A program made the translations under genes and the position numbers. Below are positions 1 through 8,351 of a stretch of 44,229 nucleotides of DNA, in pieces (the stretch's first letter is position 1; every line of letters starts with the position of its first letter). Source of the stretch: Geobacteraceae bacterium (lineage in GTDB: Bacteria; Desulfobacterota; Desulfuromonadia; Geobacterales; Geobacteraceae); assembly GCA_029975275.1 (NCBI GenBank), contig JARKPN010000125.1, positions 1 to 44,229 of the forward strand. Direction: 5' to 3'. Under the pieces are notes generated by a model. It made no database searches. It saw nothing but the letters and a program-made list of their open reading frames with translations, and was not told where the DNA came from.

Positions 1-31
1 TTCAAACGATTCGAAAATTTTCTTGCGTCTA

Positions 32-59
32 TTGAAATATGATTAAAAAGTGTTATGAG
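32..59 (+). promoter_or_regulatory. Possible sigma-70-type promoter for the small membrane protein gene
   Basis: TTGAAA at 32-37 and TATGAG at 54-59 are separated by 16 bases, about 50 bases before the start codon at 108. The region is AT-rich compared with the rest of the window. The -10 box is imperfect, so this is a suggestion only. Confidence 0.35.
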
Positions 60-107
60 TAAAATAAATCAAGAGGTGGTTTAGGCTACTGTGAAAGGAG
101 GAGTGAT

Positions 108-380
108 ATGGGATTTCTTTCTTGGATCATCATGGGTTTGATTGTGGGAGTGATCGCAAAATGGATAATGCCTGGAAAGGATCCCGGCGGATTCATTATT
201 ACCATCTTGCTGGGCATTGCAGGCGCCTTTGTAGGCGGCTTTGTCGGGTCATTGCTGGGTATGGGAAAAGTCACGGGGTTTAACTTTGGAAGTCTCCTGC
301 TGGCTATCGGTGGTGCCGTTCTCCTGCTTTTCCTGTATAGGGTGATAAAGAAACCGTCACCACCGAAACCTGCAGCGTAA
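108..380 (+). CDS. GlsB/YeaQ/YmgE family small membrane stress protein
   Basis: A 90-residue, glycine-rich hydrophobic protein with three predicted membrane segments (about residues 4-22, 29-52 and 60-78) and a short basic, proline-rich tail. The order MGFLSWIIMGLIVG, then a KWIMPG loop, then GGFIITILLGIAGAFVGG, is typical of the transglycosylase-associated/YeaQ family (Pfam Transgly_assoc). Members are small inner-membrane proteins often induced by stress; their biochemical role is not established. A strong ribosome binding site (GAAAGGAGG) precedes the ATG. It stands alone: the next intact gene begins about 580 bases later. Confidence 0.85.
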   Translation: MGFLSWIIMGLIVGVIAKWIMPGKDPGGFIITILLGIAGAFVGGFVGSLLGMGKVTGFNFGSLLLAIGGAVLLLFLYRVIKKPSPPKPAA

Positions 381-540
381 GGCATGCTTTTCCCGTACTG
401 CTTGCTGTAAGCTTGCGCCCTCCTCGGGTGGGGTGCCGACGCCGACGTAACTCAACCGTGTACGGGCGCTGCGCCAGCGCGACGACATGGTTGTCCCTCG
501 GTGAAGGTACCCCACCCGCTCCGGTCACAGGTTGTGAACC

Positions 541-745
541 CCTTGTAACTGTAAAGCTGTCCGGCGCGACGTAGCCCCGCGCGTTTCCTGGATTCGGTCG
601 CCGCCCACCGCGTTGGTGGTATTCAGCGCCTCGTCGATGTCACCCTCCTCAAACAGTTTCATCCTTCCACCTATACCCCGGCAAGATAATCCGCCTGCAG
701 TTCGAGGCGCACCAGGTAGCGGTTGAACTCTGTTTCACCGATCCT
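541..745 (-). pseudogene. Remnant of a YpfJ-type neutral zinc metallopeptidase gene
   Basis: Read on the minus strand, three short blocks in different frames match in order the C-terminal part of the YpfJ-like zinc metallopeptidase family as I remember it. The first is NRYLVRLELQADYLAGV (about 725 down to 674), ending at an in-frame TAG (671-673). The second is KLFEEGDIDEALNTTNAVGG followed by DRIQETR (about 659-579). The third is GYVAPDSFT (about 576-550). Moving from one block to the next requires a small deletion and then a frameshift in a G run near 574-579. The N-terminal part with the HExxH site is not present. The flanks (381-540 and 746-962) hold no gene I can support. Confidence 0.7.
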
Positions 746-962
746 GGAACGGTTCACCGATGGGCTTTCCAGATACCAGAAGAAAGCGGACCGGAATCTT
801 CTGGGTGGAAAGTAGAACGAAGGCATTTACAACGATCCCGACTTTCGTTAAACTCTCCCTCTGCTCCTGCCTGAATCCGTGCCGCCCGAGCTTCTGGCGG
901 TCGGAATGCCGGAGTTCAACGTCGCTGTTGTTATTTCCTGTTCAGTCAGTAGAAGGTACACC

Positions 963-2873
963 ATGAAACACCTGATTCTCGGCACCGCGGGCCACATCGA
1001 TCACGGCAAGACCTCTCTCGTCAGGGCACTGACGGGCATCGACACCGATCGTCTCAAGGAAGAAAAGGAACGGGGCATCACCATCGAGCTCGGTTTTGCC
1101 CACATGGAGCTGCCGGGCGATATACGCTTCGGTATCGTGGACGTACCAGGTCACGAGCGGTTTGTCCGGACCATGGTGGCCGGAGTCGGCGGCATGGACA
1201 TGGTGATGCTGGTCATTGCGGCAGACGAGGGGGTCATGCCGCAGACCAGGGAACACCTGGAGATCTGCCAGTTGCTGGGCGTCAGGAAAGGGTTGGTTGC
1301 ACTGACCAAATGCGACATGGTGGAGAAGGACTGGCAGGATCTGGTAGTCGAGGAGGTCAGGGACTATCTGAAAGGGAGCTTTCTGGATGAGGCCCCCATA
1401 CTACCCGTCTCGGCGAGAACGGGCGCCGGCCTGGATGACTTGCGTTCAGGCCTTTCCACCCTGGCGGCGGAGGTGGAGGAGAAACCCTGCGAAGGGCCGT
1501 TCCGGCTCCCGGTCGACCGGGTGTTCACCGTTGCCGGCTTCGGCACGGTCGTGACCGGCACGCTCCTGTCCGGGGAGATCAAGACCGGCGATGAGGTGGA
1601 GATCCTGCCGTCGGCCAGGTTCTCCAGGGTCCGCAGCGTTCAGACGCATGGCGTGAAAGCTGACAAAGGCTCGGCTGGGCAACGGGTGGCGGTGAATCTC
1701 CAGGGGATGGAGCTGGACGAGATCACAAGGGGCGACGTGGTAGTCCCGCGCGGGGTTTACCGCACGACCCGGGCGGTGGATACCCGTCTCAGCTACCTTG
1801 CGACCGCTCCGCGGGAGTTGAAGCACCGCGCCACGCTCCGGCTGCACTCCGCCACCTATGAGGTGCCGGCCCAGGTGATCCTGCTGGACCGCGACGTGCT
1901 CAAACCCGGTGAAACAGCCTTTGTCCAGTTGCGCCTCAAGCACCCGGTCCTGCTGCTCCCGGGCGATCTGTTCATCCTCCGGAGCAATTCACCCCACATT
2001 ACCGTGGGTGGCGGACAGGTGCTCGACCCTGCGCCGCCCCGGCGCAGACGCCGCTCTGACCAGGCCCTGGAGTTGCTCAGCTCGCTGCGCGAAGGCGAGG
2101 ACACGGAAAAGATTCTGCTCCTTGCCAAGGAAAGCCTCCTTTCCGGGATTACCCTTGAAGAGCTTGTCGTTCGCAGCGGCCTTTCCGCCAAGAGGACCGA
2201 CGCTGCGTTGAGCACCCTCCTGTCCCAGGGGCAGGTGATACAGATGGTGCGTGATCCACGTATTTTCCTGGCAAAGGATGCCTTTTCAGCCTTGAAGGCC
2301 CAACTCATGGAAGGTCTTGAAAGCTATCTGCGCGACAATCCCCTGAAAGAGGGGATCGGGAAAGAGGAGTTGAAAGCCCGCATCCCGAAGCGGAGCGACC
2401 TGCGTTTTTTCGGGCCGATCCTGTCGGCACTGGAAAAAGAGGGAAAGGCCCAGGTGGATCGCGATCTGGTCGGGATACCCGGTCGGAAGGCCGGAGCCGA
2501 CGTCTCCGGCGCGGTTCTGCTTTCCAGGATTGAAGCCGAACTGATGAAGGGAGACCGGGAACCGCCTTTATTGAAGGAGCTGGCCCAGGCTATCGGCCGG
2601 AGCGAAAAGGAGGTTCTGGAGCATCTGGACCCGCTGGTGCGGGCAGGAAAGGCCGTAAAGGTCAAGAGCGACCTCTTCTACGCGCCGGCGCCGCTGGCCG
2701 GGATCCGTGAGATCCTGCTCCGGCACTTGGAGGCCAAGGGAGAGATTACGCCGCCGGAGTTCCGGGAACTGACCGGGCTCTCCAGAAAGTTCATGATCCC
2801 CCTCCTCGAATATTTCGACCAGGAGAAACTGACCATCAGGGTAGGGGACAAGCGGCTGTTCAGGAAAAAATAA
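963..2873 (+). CDS. selB: Selenocysteine-specific translation elongation factor SelB
   Basis: A 636-residue translational GTPase that carries selenocysteyl-tRNA(Sec) to UGA codons marked by a SECIS element. The G domain has [12 protein letters not shown] (residues 7-18), DVPGH and TKCD motifs. EF-Tu-like beta-barrel domains follow, and the C-terminal ~270 residues look like the tandem winged-helix SECIS-binding region of SelB. The start at 963 is chosen over an upstream in-frame ATG because AGAAGG lies just before it and homology begins at [17 protein letters not shown]. Neither selA nor a tRNA(Sec) gene was found nearby, so the rest of the selenocysteine machinery must lie elsewhere. Confidence 0.95.
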   Translation: MKHLILGTAGHIDHGKTSLVRALTGIDTDRLKEEKERGITIELGFAHMELPGDIRFGIVDVPGHERFVRTMVAGVGGMDMVMLVIAADEGVMPQTREHLEICQLLGVRKGLVALTKCDMVEKDWQDLVVEEVRDYLKGSFLDEAPILPVSARTGAGLDDLRSGLSTLAAEVEEKPCEGPFRLPVDRVFTVAGFGTVVTGTLLSGEIKTGDEVEILPSARFSRVRSVQTHGVKADKGSAGQRVAVNLQGMELDEITRGDVVVPRGVYRTTRAVDTRLSYLATAPRELKHRATLRLHSATYEVPAQVILLDRDVLKPGETAFVQLRLKHPVLLLPGDLFILRSNSPHITVGGGQVLDPAPPRRRRRSDQALELLSSLREGEDTEKILLLAKESLLSGITLEELVVRSGLSAKRTDAALSTLLSQGQVIQMVRDPRIFLAKDAFSALKAQLMEGLESYLRDNPLKEGIGKEELKARIPKRSDLRFFGPILSALEKEGKAQVDRDLVGIPGRKAGADVSGAVLLSRIEAELMKGDREPPLLKELAQAIGRSEKEVLEHLDPLVRAGKAVKVKSDLFYAPAPLAGIREILLRHLEAKGEITPPEFRELTGLSRKFMIPLLEYFDQEKLTIRVGDKRLFRKK

Positions 2874-2955
2874 TCTACTTCTGGGTGGCGTAGCTCCTCG
2901 CGCCCGGTTTTTCAGGGAAACCTGATCCAGTGCCTGCCACTGCTTAGCAGCCACT

Positions 2956-4047
2956 TTATCCCTCTCCACCATCCCGGCCGCTCTGTTCCTGTTCGAGGAT
3001 CTTTTTCTTCCGTTCGATGCCCCAGCGGTACCCCGCCAGGTTGCCATCGAGACGAACCACACGGTGGCAGGGCACGGCAACTGCGATCTTGTTGGCGGCG
3101 ACTGCCGTGGCTACCGCGCGCACGGCTTCCGGTCTGCCGATCCGGTGCGCCAGTTCCGTATAGCTGACCGTGGACCCGGCGGGAATCTCGCGCAGGGCCT
3201 CCCAGACCCGTCGTTGGAACGCCGTACCCTGGATGTCCAAGGGGAGATCGAGTTCGTCCCCCGGAGACTCCAGCAAGGCCAGAACCCTGTTGACTATCTC
3301 GGCGAAACCGGGATCGTTTTCCAGAAATTCGGCCCTGGAAAACCTCTGTCTCAGCCGTTCCCGCAGGGTATCGGGGTCGTCGCCGATTTCAATGGCACAG
3401 ATCCCCTTCTCGGTCGCTGCCACCAGGACCCACCCCAGGTAACATTCTGCCACGGCAAGACGGATCAGCATATTCTCACCTCCATTGCGGTATTGTGCGG
3501 GTTTCATGCCCAACTTACCGGAGGCGTTCTCATAGAACCGGCTCCCCGAGGCGAAACCCGCTCCATAGACTGCATCGGTTATGGTAGCTTTTTCCCGCAA
3601 CTGCTTCCTTATCCGTTCCATTCTTTTCTCACGGGCGAATTGTGCCGGCGTGACACCGAGCATCTTTTTGAACATCTTGTGAAAGTGGAACCGGCTCATG
3701 CCGACTGCATCGGCAAGCTCCTTCAGCGTGGGCATACGGTCCGCACTCTCAATAGTCCTGCATGCCTCTGCAATGGCGTCGATCCGTGGATCCCTTTTAC
3801 CCGGCGAAGACGGGTTGCAGCGCCTGCACGGGCGGAAGCCGGCCCGTTCCGCCTCTTCGCAACCGGCAAAGTACCGGACGTTCTCCCGTCTGGGAAGCCT
3901 GGAAGGACAGTCCGGGAGGCAGTAGACACCGGTGGTCACGACACCGTACACGAATGCCCCGGCCGCCAGCCGGTCGCGCCGGACCAGTGCGTTCCAGCGG
4001 CTCTGTTCGTCGTAAAGTGCGTCCTGCGGTTTTTTGTCTGAAGACAT
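2956..4047 (-). CDS. ada: Ada-type bifunctional methylated-DNA repair protein and transcription regulator
   Basis: A 363-residue protein with all three Ada modules. The N-terminal zinc domain has Cys43, Cys47, Cys74 and Cys77, in the spacing of E. coli Ada Cys38/42/69/72, where the first accepts methyl groups from phosphotriesters. An AraC-type helix-turn-helix lies around residues 88-180. The C-terminal O6-methylguanine methyltransferase has VPCHRV with acceptor Cys327. It repairs alkylated DNA and, once methylated, is expected to activate its own regulon. The start at 4047 has a GGAG box about 8 bases upstream; a longer in-frame start at 4104 lacks support. It converges with selB and appears monocistronic. 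Confidence 0.93.
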   Translation of the reverse strand: MSSDKKPQDALYDEQSRWNALVRRDRLAAGAFVYGVVTTGVYCLPDCPSRLPRRENVRYFAGCEEAERAGFRPCRRCNPSSPGKRDPRIDAIAEACRTIESADRMPTLKELADAVGMSRFHFHKMFKKMLGVTPAQFAREKRMERIRKQLREKATITDAVYGAGFASGSRFYENASGKLGMKPAQYRNGGENMLIRLAVAECYLGWVLVAATEKGICAIEIGDDPDTLRERLRQRFSRAEFLENDPGFAEIVNRVLALLESPGDELDLPLDIQGTAFQRRVWEALREIPAGSTVSYTELAHRIGRPEAVRAVATAVAANKIAVAVPCHRVVRLDGNLAGYRWGIERKKKILEQEQSGRDGGEG

Positions 4048-4532
4048 GTCCCGCTCTCCAGTAGATGTTTCCGTATTGGGCGCTAAGCCCCTTACAGAAA
4101 ACATCTTACCCTATTGCATCACCTAAAAATATCCGTTTCTTGCCTTGCAATTCCTATGGCGCGCAGGCAGCACAGGGATGCTTGAAAAACTTCTTCGCTT
4201 TGGTTCTGTTGTTATGGAGGCTCTGCATGTGTGATTAGTTCGACGGACATGGGCCGTTACGCTATTTATATAAAAATACATGGAGTCATACTATTCAATA
4301 GACAGTAAGCCGGCATTGTGGTAAAGAAGATTCGCTGCGAACGGTACGTGCGTCGACATTGGCGGGCGGCTCATACGGGGGCATCTGGCTTTTCATCGTC
4401 AGGTTAAACTTCTCTTCGATACCGTTCAGAGAGGCTCGGCAGTCGGCCGTCCGGTAGGATCAGGCCTGAATTGATATGGTGTGCAATTAAAAACCCTGGT
4501 TCAACAGGGTACTACGACCATACGGAGGGATT
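4048..4532. other. Divergent intergenic region between ada and the HU gene, with a small hairpin
   Basis: No ORF I can support lies here. Both ada and the HU gene must have their promoters in it, but no convincing -35/-10 pair stands out. A perfect 6-bp inverted repeat, ACCCTG (4493-4498) and CAGGGT (4505-4510) with a 6-base loop, sits about 20 bases before the HU ATG. It would form a hairpin in the HU leader or could be a protein-binding site. Confidence 0.5.
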
Positions 4533-4835
4533 ATGACAAAGGCAGAGGTTGTCGCAAAAATCGCCAAGGAAGCTGAAATTACCAAGGCCAAAGCCGAAAA
4601 GGCGGTGTCGGTGTTCATGGATGGCATCGTAGAATGCCTCAAGGGTGGAGACAAGGTCACATTTGTTGGTTTCGGAACGTTCTCCGTCACCGACAAACCC
4701 GCTCGGGTCGGGCGGAACCCACAGACAGGCGCCGAAATCAAGATTCCGGCCAAGAAAGCAGTGAAATTCAAGGTCGGGAAGGCATTCCAGAACGCGGTTC
4801 AACCGAAAAAAAACAAGGCCGGCAAGAAAAAATAG
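4533..4835 (+). CDS. HU-family DNA-binding protein
   Basis: A 100-residue histone-like protein. The HU/IHF fold signature is clear: an N-terminal helical half, then GFGTFSV, the DNA-binding arm segment with GRNPQTG, then a lysine-rich tail ending in repeated lysines. HU compacts and bends DNA with little sequence preference and usually acts as a dimer. The C-terminal extension (PKKNKAGKKK) is slightly longer than in E. coli HU. CGGAGGG lies 6 bases before the ATG. A strong intrinsic terminator follows at 4869, so the gene is probably monocistronic. It is distinct from the IHF-beta-like gene at 16960. Confidence 0.92.
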   Translation: MTKAEVVAKIAKEAEITKAKAEKAVSVFMDGIVECLKGGDKVTFVGFGTFSVTDKPARVGRNPQTGAEIKIPAKKAVKFKVGKAFQNAVQPKKNKAGKKK

Positions 4836-4868
4836 CTGTCCCGCTGGGTTAAATATATCGGTATTGCA

Positions 4869-4899
4869 GGGGCATGCACGATGTGTATGCCCCCTTTTT
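4869..4899 (+). terminator. Intrinsic terminator after the HU gene
   Basis: GGGGCATGCAC (4869-4879) pairs with GTGTATGCCCC (4883-4893) through an 11-bp stem with one G-U pair and a 3-base loop. CTTTTT follows at 4894-4899. It lies 34 bases after the HU stop codon. Confidence 0.88.
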
Positions 4900-5028
4900 G
4901 TCCCGCACTCTCAACCAGCCCATGTCCCTCTTTTCTGCCTTGTAGATCACGTAAAAATTTTCTTGTTTCCAAAATATTATTAGTGATGTATAAAATGTTT
5001 GCTTACTTATGAAAACGAGGTTGGCGAC

Positions 5029-5238
5029 GTGCTGGTATCCGTTATATACAATGAAAACAAGAATTGCGGCACGGTCCATTTTTCCAGGCTGGAATCACTC
5101 ATAAATTCAGGTCTGATATTTGCTTTCCGCCGTTCACACGAATGGGTCATCATCGAGCCTGCCGAAGGACGTGACGGAGGGACGACGGCTTGCGCCGGTA
5201 CCGGCTCCAAAAAAGGAGATCGCACCGGGTCTCCTTGA
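5029..5238 (+). CDS. Small protein resembling the GSU3473 family
   Basis: A predicted 69-residue protein starting at GTG 5029, with GAGG 8 bases upstream. The core reads MLVSVIYNE, then SRLESLINSGLIFAFRRS, then EWVIIEP. This matches the layout I remember for small GSU3473-type proteins of Geobacter: a short strand, a stretch resembling 'DLI-SG-I-KFLRS', and a following 'GWV'. Function is unknown. The C-terminal ~20 residues look less conserved and may be readthrough of a decayed tail. A terminator follows at 5326. The family match is from memory. Confidence 0.5.
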   Translation: MLVSVIYNENKNCGTVHFSRLESLINSGLIFAFRRSHEWVIIEPAEGRDGGTTACAGTGSKKGDRTGSP

Positions 5239-5325
5239 TTGCCGAAGCCGTTCCCTGTCAAGGTTGTCGAGAAGCGGCCATCGGCCCGGCGTGGCGTATT
5301 TCCGACGATTCAGCGGTAGACTGGT

Positions 5326-5357
5326 GGTTTTTCCAAAGGGAAAACCGTTTATTTTTA
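5326..5357 (+). terminator. Intrinsic terminator after the small ORF
   Basis: GGTTTTTCC (5326-5334) pairs with GGGAAAACC (5338-5346) over a 9-bp stem with one wobble and an AAA loop. A T-rich tail follows at 5348-5359 (GTTTATTTTTATT). It lies about 90 bases after the stop at 5238. Confidence 0.65.
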
Positions 5358-5386
5358 TTGAATAATTGTCGGTTTTCGTGTATACA
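5358..5386 (+). promoter_or_regulatory. Sigma-70-type promoter upstream of the hairpin leader
   Basis: TTGAAT (5358-5363) and TATACA (5381-5386) are separated by exactly 17 bases. Transcription would start near 5393, about 16 bases before the long hairpin at 5409. The -35 box overlaps the T-rich tail of the preceding terminator. Confidence 0.65.
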
Positions 5387-5408
5387 GGACAAACAAATTT
5401 CACCGCCG

Positions 5409-5467
5409 CACCCCGAAGCTATGTAAATAAAGGGAAGGAATTTTCCTCCAAGCTTCGGGGTGTTTTT
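5409..5467 (+). terminator. Long hairpin with U tract: attenuator or end of a ~75-nt RNA
   Basis: CACCCCGAAGCT (5409-5420) is perfectly complementary to AGCTTCGGGGTG (5451-5462), giving a 12-bp stem with a 30-base loop. TTTTT follows at 5463-5467. Together with the promoter at 5358 it predicts an RNA of about 75 bases that is almost entirely this hairpin. The next gene starts only 26 bases after the U tract and has no separate promoter that I can see. The element is therefore either a small RNA or a transcription attenuator for that gene. The loop contains a minimal ATGTAA start-stop. Confidence 0.75.
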
Positions 5468-5492
5468 GTGTCTTACGCCGGAGATTGCAACC

Positions 5493-6080
5493 ATGACGGT
5501 GAGTGAATGCGCCGCGTATTCGGATCGACCGTCGACCTCCATGGACAACTTATCGGAACTGCTGGAAAATTATCATCACCTGGTACGAAAGGTGGATGAC
5601 CTGTGCGGGAAAATCGTCAAAGGCTTTCCCGGTGAAATTGCCTGCTGCAAGGGCTGTGACTCCTGCTGCCGCCACATCTCAGTGTTCTGGGTGGAAGCGG
5701 TCAGCATGGCCGTGACGGTCGATGACCTGCCTGAGCACCAGGCCGAATTCGTGCGCGGACGCGCGCAATCGGCGACCGGAGATGGAGCCTGCCCCCTTCT
5801 GCATCAGGGGGCCTGTCTCCTGTACGACCGGCGCCCCATTATCTGCCGCACCCACGGCCTTCCCATCCTGACCGGCGAGACTTCTCCCAGGACCATTGAC
5901 TTCTGTCCGCGCAACTTTCAGCGGCTAGAAACGATTCCGGGCAGCGCAATCATAGACCTGGACCGGCTGAACGATACGCTTGCCGCAATCAACGCCCTGT
6001 TCATGCGCCGGTATTTTCAGGGTAATCTTCCACGAGTGGAGCGCCTCACGATAGCGGATGCTCTCCTTCTGAAGTCATGA
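5493..6080 (+). CDS. YkgJ family cysteine-cluster protein
   Basis: A 195-residue protein with the metal-binding cysteine pattern of the YkgJ/UPF0153 family: CCKGCDSCCRH near residue 51, then CPLLHQGACLLYDRRPIICRTHG, then a later Cys in DFCPRN. The family is predicted to chelate zinc or iron (an Fe-S or Zn site); no reaction is established. The start at 5493 has GGAG 9 bases upstream. The longer in-frame start at 5460 falls inside the hairpin and is rejected. The nearest promoter, at 5358, would read through the hairpin-plus-U-tract element, suggesting attenuation (inference). Confidence 0.8.
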   Translation: MTVSECAAYSDRPSTSMDNLSELLENYHHLVRKVDDLCGKIVKGFPGEIACCKGCDSCCRHISVFWVEAVSMAVTVDDLPEHQAEFVRGRAQSATGDGACPLLHQGACLLYDRRPIICRTHGLPILTGETSPRTIDFCPRNFQRLETIPGSAIIDLDRLNDTLAAINALFMRRYFQGNLPRVERLTIADALLLKS

Positions 6081-6256
6081 TATGGGTTCCGGTCGTGCTG
6101 CGGCATAAATTGGACATGTGAAGCCGGATATCTTCGCCCCCTTTTGCCGTCTTTGCAGGCTGTTAATGTATTTTTATTGGAAAAATGGGTCTGTTCCTGT
6201 TAAACAAGGGTTGTCTCCATGAGACATGCTATGCAATCAGAATTCAGGAGAGTTTA

Positions 6257-7276
6257 GTGGAAAAGATTGGAAGAAACGAGCCGTGTCCCTGTGGCAGCGG
6301 TAAAAAATACAAGAAGTGCTGCCTGGCAAGGCAGCAGGAAAGCGCCTCACGCAGGCGTGTTGAAGCGAACGTGGCCGGCAGTGTCCTCGACTGGCTGGCG
6401 GCGCGATACCCGGAAGGCGTGCGCGAGGCCGTCCAGAATGGTTTTTACCAGGGATTGAAGACATCGGAACGGGAGGCGCTGAGCGGGGAGGCGAACCGCT
6501 TCCATGAACTGCTGAATGTCAACCTAGGCGAGTGGCTCATGACCGATGCCCGGATCAGGATCGGCGAAGCGCTGAATCCGGTACGGGAAGTGCTGCTTGG
6601 GCCGGACGGGCCGGACTTGACCGAGACCGGGCGGCAATGGCTCCGCAGCCTGGGGGAGTTCCCGTTGAGCATCTACGAGGTGCGCCGGGTGGAGCCCGGC
6701 ACGGGTATGCTACTGGCCGATCTGGTGCTGCCGGACGAGCCCGAGGTCTGGGTCGGCGACAAGGTTGCCACCAACAGTTTCCTTCGCTGGGATACGCTTG
6801 CCGCCAGGCTGGTACGCAGGGATGAGGAATGGATCCTCTCCGGCGCCCTGTATCCGCTTGAACGGGAAACGGCCAGGACATGTCTTGCCAGGATCGCCCG
6901 GAAGATAAAAAAGGAGGAAAGAGGATCAGATCCCTCCCGTGAGACCGTTGGCGACATCATCCGGAAGGAATGGTTGAAGAGCCTGGCGGAGGAGCAGACG
7001 TCTCAGACGGATTCGGCCGTTGTTGCCGGAGCGTCGGCTTCCTCCGCGGTCATGAGCGGCGCCGACTGGGTCAACCAATCGCTGGAATCCCTGGGCGGGA
7101 AGACTCCGCTGGAATCCGTCACGTCGGCCGCCGGCAGACGTGACGTGACCGAGCTCCTCAAGTGCTGTGAACTCTACGAGGCACGTCGTGCACGGGCGGA
7201 TGGCGGGGACCAGGTCGATTTCGGCCTCCTGTGGGACAGGCTGGGTCTGAAGAGAGACCAAAGCGGGCAGGCTTAA
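6257..7276 (+). CDS. SEC-C motif protein of unknown function
   Basis: A 339-residue protein beginning with a SEC-C zinc-binding motif: GRNEPCPCGSGKKYKKCC at residues 5-22, the metal-binding peptide also found at the SecA C-terminus. The remaining ~315 residues carry no motif I recognise. Around residues 215-245 a run of basic and acidic residues suggests a helical linker. The start is GTG 6257, with CAGGAG ending 6 bases upstream; an in-frame upstream ATG at 6185 lacks a ribosome site. It ends 15 bases before epmB on the same strand, so co-transcription is likely. A role tied to translation or protein handling is only suggested by the neighbours. Confidence 0.75.
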   Translation: MEKIGRNEPCPCGSGKKYKKCCLARQQESASRRRVEANVAGSVLDWLAARYPEGVREAVQNGFYQGLKTSEREALSGEANRFHELLNVNLGEWLMTDARIRIGEALNPVREVLLGPDGPDLTETGRQWLRSLGEFPLSIYEVRRVEPGTGMLLADLVLPDEPEVWVGDKVATNSFLRWDTLAARLVRRDEEWILSGALYPLERETARTCLARIARKIKKEERGSDPSRETVGDIIRKEWLKSLAEEQTSQTDSAVVAGASASSAVMSGADWVNQSLESLGGKTPLESVTSAAGRRDVTELLKCCELYEARRARADGGDQVDFGLLWDRLGLKRDQSGQA

Positions 7277-7291
7277 AACCGGACGTCAGCG

Positions 7292-8326
7292 ATGGAACTT
7301 TGGCAGAAGAACCTGAAGAGCAGTATCACGGACCCGGATGAACTGGCGGAGCTGTTTCCCTGCGATCCCGCTTCGCTCCGACCCGTGGTGGAAAAATATC
7401 CCATGCGGATATCGCGGCATTACCTCGGGCTTATACACAGCGTGGGCGATGCCGTATGGCGCCAATGCGTCCCGGATGCGCTGGAACTGGAGGAAGCAGG
7501 GCTTCTCCCCGACCCGCTGAACGAGGAGGCACTGAGCCCGACCCCCTGCCTGATTCACCGCTACCCCGACAGGGTGGTGCTGCTGGCCGCGTCCGTGTGC
7601 GCCGTTTATTGCCGCTTCTGCATGCGGAAGAGAAAGGTTGGCTGCCCTGATGAAGGGGTGGGGACGGATGAACTGGACGGTGCCTTGCGTTACATCGAGG
7701 AGACCCCGGCGGTCCGGGATGTCATCCTCTCCGGGGGAGACCCCCTGCTGCTCCCGGATGACGAGCTTGCATACATCCTGCGTCGGATAAGGAGGGTTCC
7801 GCACGTGGAGATCGTGCGGATCGGGACCAGGGTGCCGGTCACCCTGCCCGAAAGGGTTACCCCACGGTTGTGCAGGATGCTCAAGGGTTTTCACCCTCTG
7901 TACGTCAATACGCACTTCAACCACCCGCTGGAGGTGACTACGCAATCGGCGGAGGCCTGCTCCATGCTGGCCGATGCCGGCATTCCTCTGGGCAACCAGA
8001 CCGTACTGCTCAAGGGGGTGAACGACGATCCCGCGGTCATGAAGCGTCTCGTGCAGAAGCTCCTTACCATCAGGGTCCGCCCCTACTACATCCACCAGAT
8101 GGATCTGGTGCGGGGGGCCGGACACTTCCGGGCCGAGGTGCGGCGCGGTCTCGAAATCATGAAGGGCCTGCGGGGACACACCTCGGGCATGGCGACCCCC
8201 TACTATGTGATCGACGCGCCGGGCGGGAAGGGGAAGATCCCGCTGCTTCCCGACAATGGGGAGTTCATGGGGGACATGCTGGTTCTGAAGAATTATCTGG
8301 GGGAGATGATCGAGTATCCGGTTTAG
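7292..8326 (+). CDS. epmB: EF-P (R)-beta-lysine forming radical SAM lysine 2,3-aminomutase EpmB
   Basis: A 344-residue KamA-family radical SAM enzyme. The cluster motif CAVYCRFC gives Cys103, Cys107 and Cys110 (CX3CX2C), followed by MRKRKVG and the SGGDPLLL segment typical of the aminomutases. Its length matches E. coli EpmB (about 340) rather than catabolic lysine 2,3-aminomutase (about 415). EpmB converts (S)-alpha-lysine to (R)-beta-lysine, which EpmA ligates to EF-P. The convergent neighbours 25 bases away are exactly epmA and efp, which strongly supports this over a lysine-fermentation role. The ribosome binding site is weak; translation may be coupled to the upstream gene. Confidence 0.93.
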   Translation: MELWQKNLKSSITDPDELAELFPCDPASLRPVVEKYPMRISRHYLGLIHSVGDAVWRQCVPDALELEEAGLLPDPLNEEALSPTPCLIHRYPDRVVLLAASVCAVYCRFCMRKRKVGCPDEGVGTDELDGALRYIEETPAVRDVILSGGDPLLLPDDELAYILRRIRRVPHVEIVRIGTRVPVTLPERVTPRLCRMLKGFHPLYVNTHFNHPLEVTTQSAEACSMLADAGIPLGNQTVLLKGVNDDPAVMKRLVQKLLTIRVRPYYIHQMDLVRGAGHFRAEVRRGLEIMKGLRGHTSGMATPYYVIDAPGGKGKIPLLPDNGEFMGDMLVLKNYLGEMIEYPV

Positions 8327-8351
8327 AATTCGGGGAAACTAGTTTTCACTT

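Noticed and set aside
381-962. Possible tRNA(Sec) or selA next to selB
   Set aside because: No T-loop, anticodon stem or SelA-like ORF could be found; the stretch contains a metallopeptidase remnant.
2874-2955. Terminator between selB and ada (GGTTT / AAACC)
   Set aside because: The stem is only about 5 bp, without a run of T residues on either strand, so it is too weak to claim.
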